Part shown: piece by piece, positions 61,482-64,000 of the stretch
Numbering within the stretch: position 1 is the first letter of the stretch
Layout of the letters: every line of letters begins with the position of its first letter
Assembly: GCF_023614235.1 (NCBI RefSeq)
Contig: NZ_CP094264.1
Coordinates: 806,001-870,000, forward strand
DNA length: 64,000 nucleotides
Source of the DNA: Streptomyces sp. MRC013
GTDB taxonomy: Bacteria; Actinomycetota; Actinomycetes; Streptomycetales; Streptomycetaceae
Direction: 5' to 3'
The notes under the pieces: model-generated
The model's database searches: none
What the model saw: only the letters and a program-made list of their open reading frames with translations
Told to the model about the DNA's origin: nothing
Program-made: the position numbers and the translations under genes

Positions 61482-61685
61482 CTACCGGACGGCGGAGCCG
61501 ACGAACGCCGCCCAGGCGGGAGCACCCACCGAAAGGGCAGGCCGGCTCGTGTCCTTGGAGTCACGGATGTGGACAGTCTGGACGCAATCGGCTACTTCGA
61601 TGCATTCTCCTCCAGCACCACCGCTGTAACTACTCTTGCGCCAGAGCAGGTCGCCCACCGCACTTGGGGTCTCGTTCACCTTCAC
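61482..61685 (-). CDS. DUF397 protein
   Basis: A 67-residue DUF397 protein: LLWRKSSYSGGAGGECIEVADC followed by VHIRDSKD and a short tail (PAWAAFVGSA). DUF397 proteins accompany WhiJ-like HTH regulators in Streptomyces and are thought to modulate them. The GTG at 61685 overlaps the stop of the HTH gene by four bases (GTGA), so they are co-translated. Confidence 0.92.
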   Translation of the reverse strand: MKVNETPSAVGDLLWRKSSYSGGAGGECIEVADCVQTVHIRDSKDTSRPALSVGAPAWAAFVGSAVR

Positions 61686-62560
61686 ACCTCTCCAAGCAGC
61701 TTCTCAACGAAGGCCAGCGACTCGCGCGGAGTGAGAGCCTGCGCACGGATGATGCCGTAGCGCGACGCGATTCCCTGGACCTCCCGCCGGTCGCTGACCA
61801 TTGTGCTGCGTCCCTGAGCTTCCAGGTAAGCCACTTGATCGCCCCCGACGCGATTCAGCAAGGTGAAAGGACCGTCCACCCCGGCGTTGTCCTCCCGGTC
61901 GAGCGGCATGATCTGAATCTCGACGTTACGGAAGGCACCGACGAGTAACATCTGCTCCAACTGACCGCGCATGACCGACCGGCCGCCCAGTGGTCGGCGC
62001 ACGACCGCCTCGTCGATGACGAAGCTCAGCAAAGGCGCAGGTCTGCGCTCGAAGACATGCTGGCGTGCGAGACGGGCCGCAACTCGTTGCTCCAGCGTCT
62101 CCTCGTCCAGCGGTGGACGCCACATGCCGAAGACCGCCCGCATGTACTCCTCGGTCTGGAGCAGTCCGGGCACCGCCTGGGTGGCGTACACCCACACCTC
62201 CACCGCCTCCCCCTCCAACCGGGCCGCGTCGCGGAAGAACGCCGGGTACTGGGCGCGCGCCACCTCCTCCTTCATCTCCTGGAGGACGCCGCCCGCGTCC
62301 AGCACCTCGTCCGCCCGGTCGATGAACCTCGGCGGCGGCACCCGGCGCCCCTGCTCGTACGCGGCGATGGTCGAGACCGAGTAGCCCGTCATGGAGCCGA
62401 ACTCGGGCCGCTCCAGGCCCGCCCGCAGCCGGAACCGCTTCAACTGGCGCCCGAAGACCCGCAGGACGCCGGAGTTCGCGTCCGGTTCCGGCGGCCGTTC
62501 CCCACCACCGTCGTCGCCGCGGTCCGGTGCCTCGTCCATCGATCCCGTCGGTTCGCTCAT
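61682..62560 (-). CDS. WhiJ-like XRE-family regulator with TTA codon
   Basis: A 292-residue HTH_31/DUF5753 regulator. The helix-turn-helix is FGRQLKRFRLRAGLERPEFGSMTGYSVSTIAAYEQGRR (about 35-72). The DUF5753 effector-like part follows, with YATQAVPGLLQTEEYMRAVF and RPAPLLSFVIDEAVVRRP. Codon 205 (61946-61948) is TTA, implying bldA dependence and stage-specific expression. Forms a set with the overlapping DUF397 gene and the divergent HATPase gene; such sets act in developmental control in Streptomyces. Confidence 0.93.
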   Translation of the reverse strand: MSEPTGSMDEAPDRGDDGGGERPPEPDANSGVLRVFGRQLKRFRLRAGLERPEFGSMTGYSVSTIAAYEQGRRVPPPRFIDRADEVLDAGGVLQEMKEEVARAQYPAFFRDAARLEGEAVEVWVYATQAVPGLLQTEEYMRAVFGMWRPPLDEETLEQRVAARLARQHVFERRPAPLLSFVIDEAVVRRPLGGRSVMRGQLEQMLLVGAFRNVEIQIMPLDREDNAGVDGPFTLLNRVGGDQVAYLEAQGRSTMVSDRREVQGIASRYGIIRAQALTPRESLAFVEKLLGEV

Positions 62561-62707
62561 CGTCGTACCCCCTCCCCCGGCCAACGCGCCTCCGCGCCGA
62601 TCGTCACGCTCCGCCCCGCCGACACCCGCGCACACGCCTCCTACAGCGATCTCCCGTGTGCGCGGCGTGCCTGGCCGCGCCGGGGCCGCACCGGCAGCGT
62701 GGACCAC

Positions 62708-63178
62708 ATGAACAGCCGAATCCCCACCCGTCAGGTGCCCGCTCCCGGCGCCGGGGCGGACGCCGTCCGCCCGCTCCGCGAGTTCGCGATGGCCTTCACC
62801 TCCTCCCCGCGCGGCGCGCGCCTCGCCCGCAGGCTGGTCTCCCACCGGCTCGACACCTGGGGGCACCCGTACGGCGGCCGGGCCAACGACGCCCTCACCC
62901 TGATCACCGCCGAACTCACCGCCAACGCCGTGCGCCACGGGCACGTCCCTGGACGGGACTTCCACGTCCGGCTCGCCCACGGCACCGACGCCCTGCGCAT
63001 CGAGGTCAGCGACACCCGGACCGAACGCGTCCCCGTGCCCTGCGACCGGGAGCCGCCCGGTGACGCGGAGTCCGGCCGGGGGCTGCTGGTCGTCGCCGAG
63101 CTGGCGACCCGCTGGGCGGTCGCCCCGCGCGAGGGCGCCCCCGGCAAGACGGTCTGGGCGGAACTGGCCCTGGCATGA
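62708..63178 (+). CDS. HATPase_c ATP-binding protein (WhiJ-set partner)
   Basis: A 156-residue GHKL ATPase. N-box is ITAELTANAVRHGHV, then IEVSDTRTERVPVP, then G-box ESGRGLLVVAELATRW, ending KTVWAELAL. It is homologous to the protein at 23636-24085. It is divergent from the HTH/DUF397 operon, completing the characteristic three-gene arrangement. It probably binds a regulator or sigma factor and not a receiver domain, as no DHp domain is present. Confidence 0.9.
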   Translation: MNSRIPTRQVPAPGAGADAVRPLREFAMAFTSSPRGARLARRLVSHRLDTWGHPYGGRANDALTLITAELTANAVRHGHVPGRDFHVRLAHGTDALRIEVSDTRTERVPVPCDREPPGDAESGRGLLVVAELATRWAVAPREGAPGKTVWAELALA

Positions 63179-63438
63179 GGCGCGCGGCCCCGGCCGCCGT
63201 CGGGCGGCGTCCGCACCGGCACCCGACGCGGCGGGCCGCCCGGCGGTGCCCGCCGCGTCGGGTGCCGGGAGCCGTGCCGTCGGGTACGGCGCCTCGGCCG
63301 GTGGGGATCTCGCCGTGGTGGGGAGACGTGGCCTCGGCCCTGGCCGGGACCTCGTCGGAGCCGGGGGCCGGGCCGGGGACGGTGGGGTGGCGGGGCTCGC
63401 CGGGTGCGGCGCGGGCGACAACCGGAGCGCGCGTGGAA

Positions 63439-64000
63439 TCAGCCTCCCGGGGGCCGGGTGCCGGCGACCGTGCCGATGGACAGGACGTTGCCCTCCCGGA
63501 CGTAGGCGTCGGGGTGATCGAGCGGATGGTCCACGGCGTCGACGTCCCGGAACGCGTGCCACTGCGGGCTCATCCCCAACCGGGCCGCCTGCTCGGCGAG
63601 TCGTGCGCAAGCCGGTTTGTAGAAGTCCAGCTCCGCCGCGGTGAGGGGCGCGTGGTGCTCGATGAGCGTCGTCCGCTGGGTCACGTCGACGAGGCCCGCG
63701 CCCTTGAGCCAGAGATGCAGCTCCTGCGTGCGCAGCAGCTGGTGCGCGTAGCCGGGCCCCGCCCCCGCCGCGCGGAAGAAGTCGGCGAAGAGGTAGGGGT
63801 CGGCCGGACGGGCGGTGATCAGGTGGGCGTCGAGGTCCTTGACGGCGACCGTGCCGCCGGGCCGGACGACGCGGACCAACTCGGCGAGGGCCTGGCTCAG
63901 TTCCTGGTCGCCGAGGTACTGGACCGTGTTGGAGCACCAGGCGGCGTCGAAGTGGTCGTCCGGGTAGGGGAGGCGGAGCAGGTTCTCCCGCTCCACCCTC
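63439..64000 (-). CDS. Class I SAM-dependent methyltransferase, 5' truncated
   Basis: The C-terminal 187 or so residues of a Methyltransf_11-type enzyme, continuing beyond the window. Visible: LPYPDDHFDAAWCSNTVQYL (post-motif II acidic loop and motif III region) and ELVRVVRPGGTVAVKDLDAHL (motif after beta-4/5). The SAM-binding Gly motif would be upstream. The substrate cannot be inferred; its distance from the NRPS operon and intervening regulators argue against a tailoring role. Confidence 0.88.
   Translation of the reverse strand, partial: RVERENLLRLPYPDDHFDAAWCSNTVQYLGDQELSQALAELVRVVRPGGTVAVKDLDAHLITARPADPYLFADFFRAAGAGPGYAHQLLRTQELHLWLKGAGLVDVTQRTTLIEHHAPLTAAELDFYKPACARLAEQAARLGMSPQWHAFRDVDAVDHPLDHPDAYVREGNVLSIGTVAGTRPPGG

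Overview
The window is high-GC actinobacterial DNA, almost certainly from a Streptomyces. Third codon positions are nearly all G/C, starts are often GTG, and rare TTA (bldA-type) codons occur in three regulators. It also carries an AfsR/SARP-NB-ARC activator, an HTH/DUF397/HATPase trio, and long NRPS genes with an MbtH partner. I recognised no tRNA, rRNA, CRISPR array, insertion sequence or phage gene.

Layout. 1-5.8 kb: the end of a secreted subtilisin-like protease with a P-domain, a membrane glycosyltransferase-like protein, a PimB-like GT4 glycosyltransferase, and a NarL-type two-component system. 6.0-16.4 kb: a candidate zinc-starvation island. It holds a cysteine-free bL32 ribosomal protein, a COG0523 GTPase, a His-rich small protein, a FecCD-type ABC importer, an MFS exporter, a DUF364 (putative heavy-metal chelation) protein, a cysteine-synthase-like PLP enzyme and a divergent PduX-like GHMP kinase. 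Four Zur-like boxes lie upstream of these transcription units. I read this as a small-molecule metallophore system that I do not recognise as described. 16.5-24.1 kb: accessory and housekeeping genes (SGNH esterase, PucR-like regulator, Lrp regulator with a divergent inositol-monophosphatase-like gene, DHA2 MFS pump, HATPase).

24.6-59.8 kb: an NRPS biosynthetic gene cluster. It contains a DrrAB-type exporter, an ArsR-like regulator and a SARP-NB-ARC activator (both with TTA codons), a second two-component system facing a MacB-type ABC transporter, and then an operon on the minus strand. That operon runs PBP-type thioesterase, a four-module NRPS (A-T / C-A-T-E / C-A-T-E / C-A-T), a two-module NRPS (C-A-T / C-A-T-E) and MbtH. 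There is no in-line thioesterase, and the assembly line ends in an epimerisation domain next to a stand-alone PBP-type cyclase. This predicts a head-to-tail cyclic hexapeptide with D-residues at positions 2, 3 and 6, of the desotamide/surugamide type of release logic. 60.7-64 kb: a tiny membrane protein, a WhiJ-like HTH/DUF397/HATPase set and the end of a SAM methyltransferase.

Eight genuine-looking reading frames are broken by single-base indels, seven in plain G or C runs and one in a compound C/G tract (near 9415, 17643, 19438, 31718, 43859, 46441, 52430 and 53676). Two are contradicted by near-identical paralogous segments inside the same gene. I therefore treat these as likely sequencing errors and annotate each gene across its frameshift.
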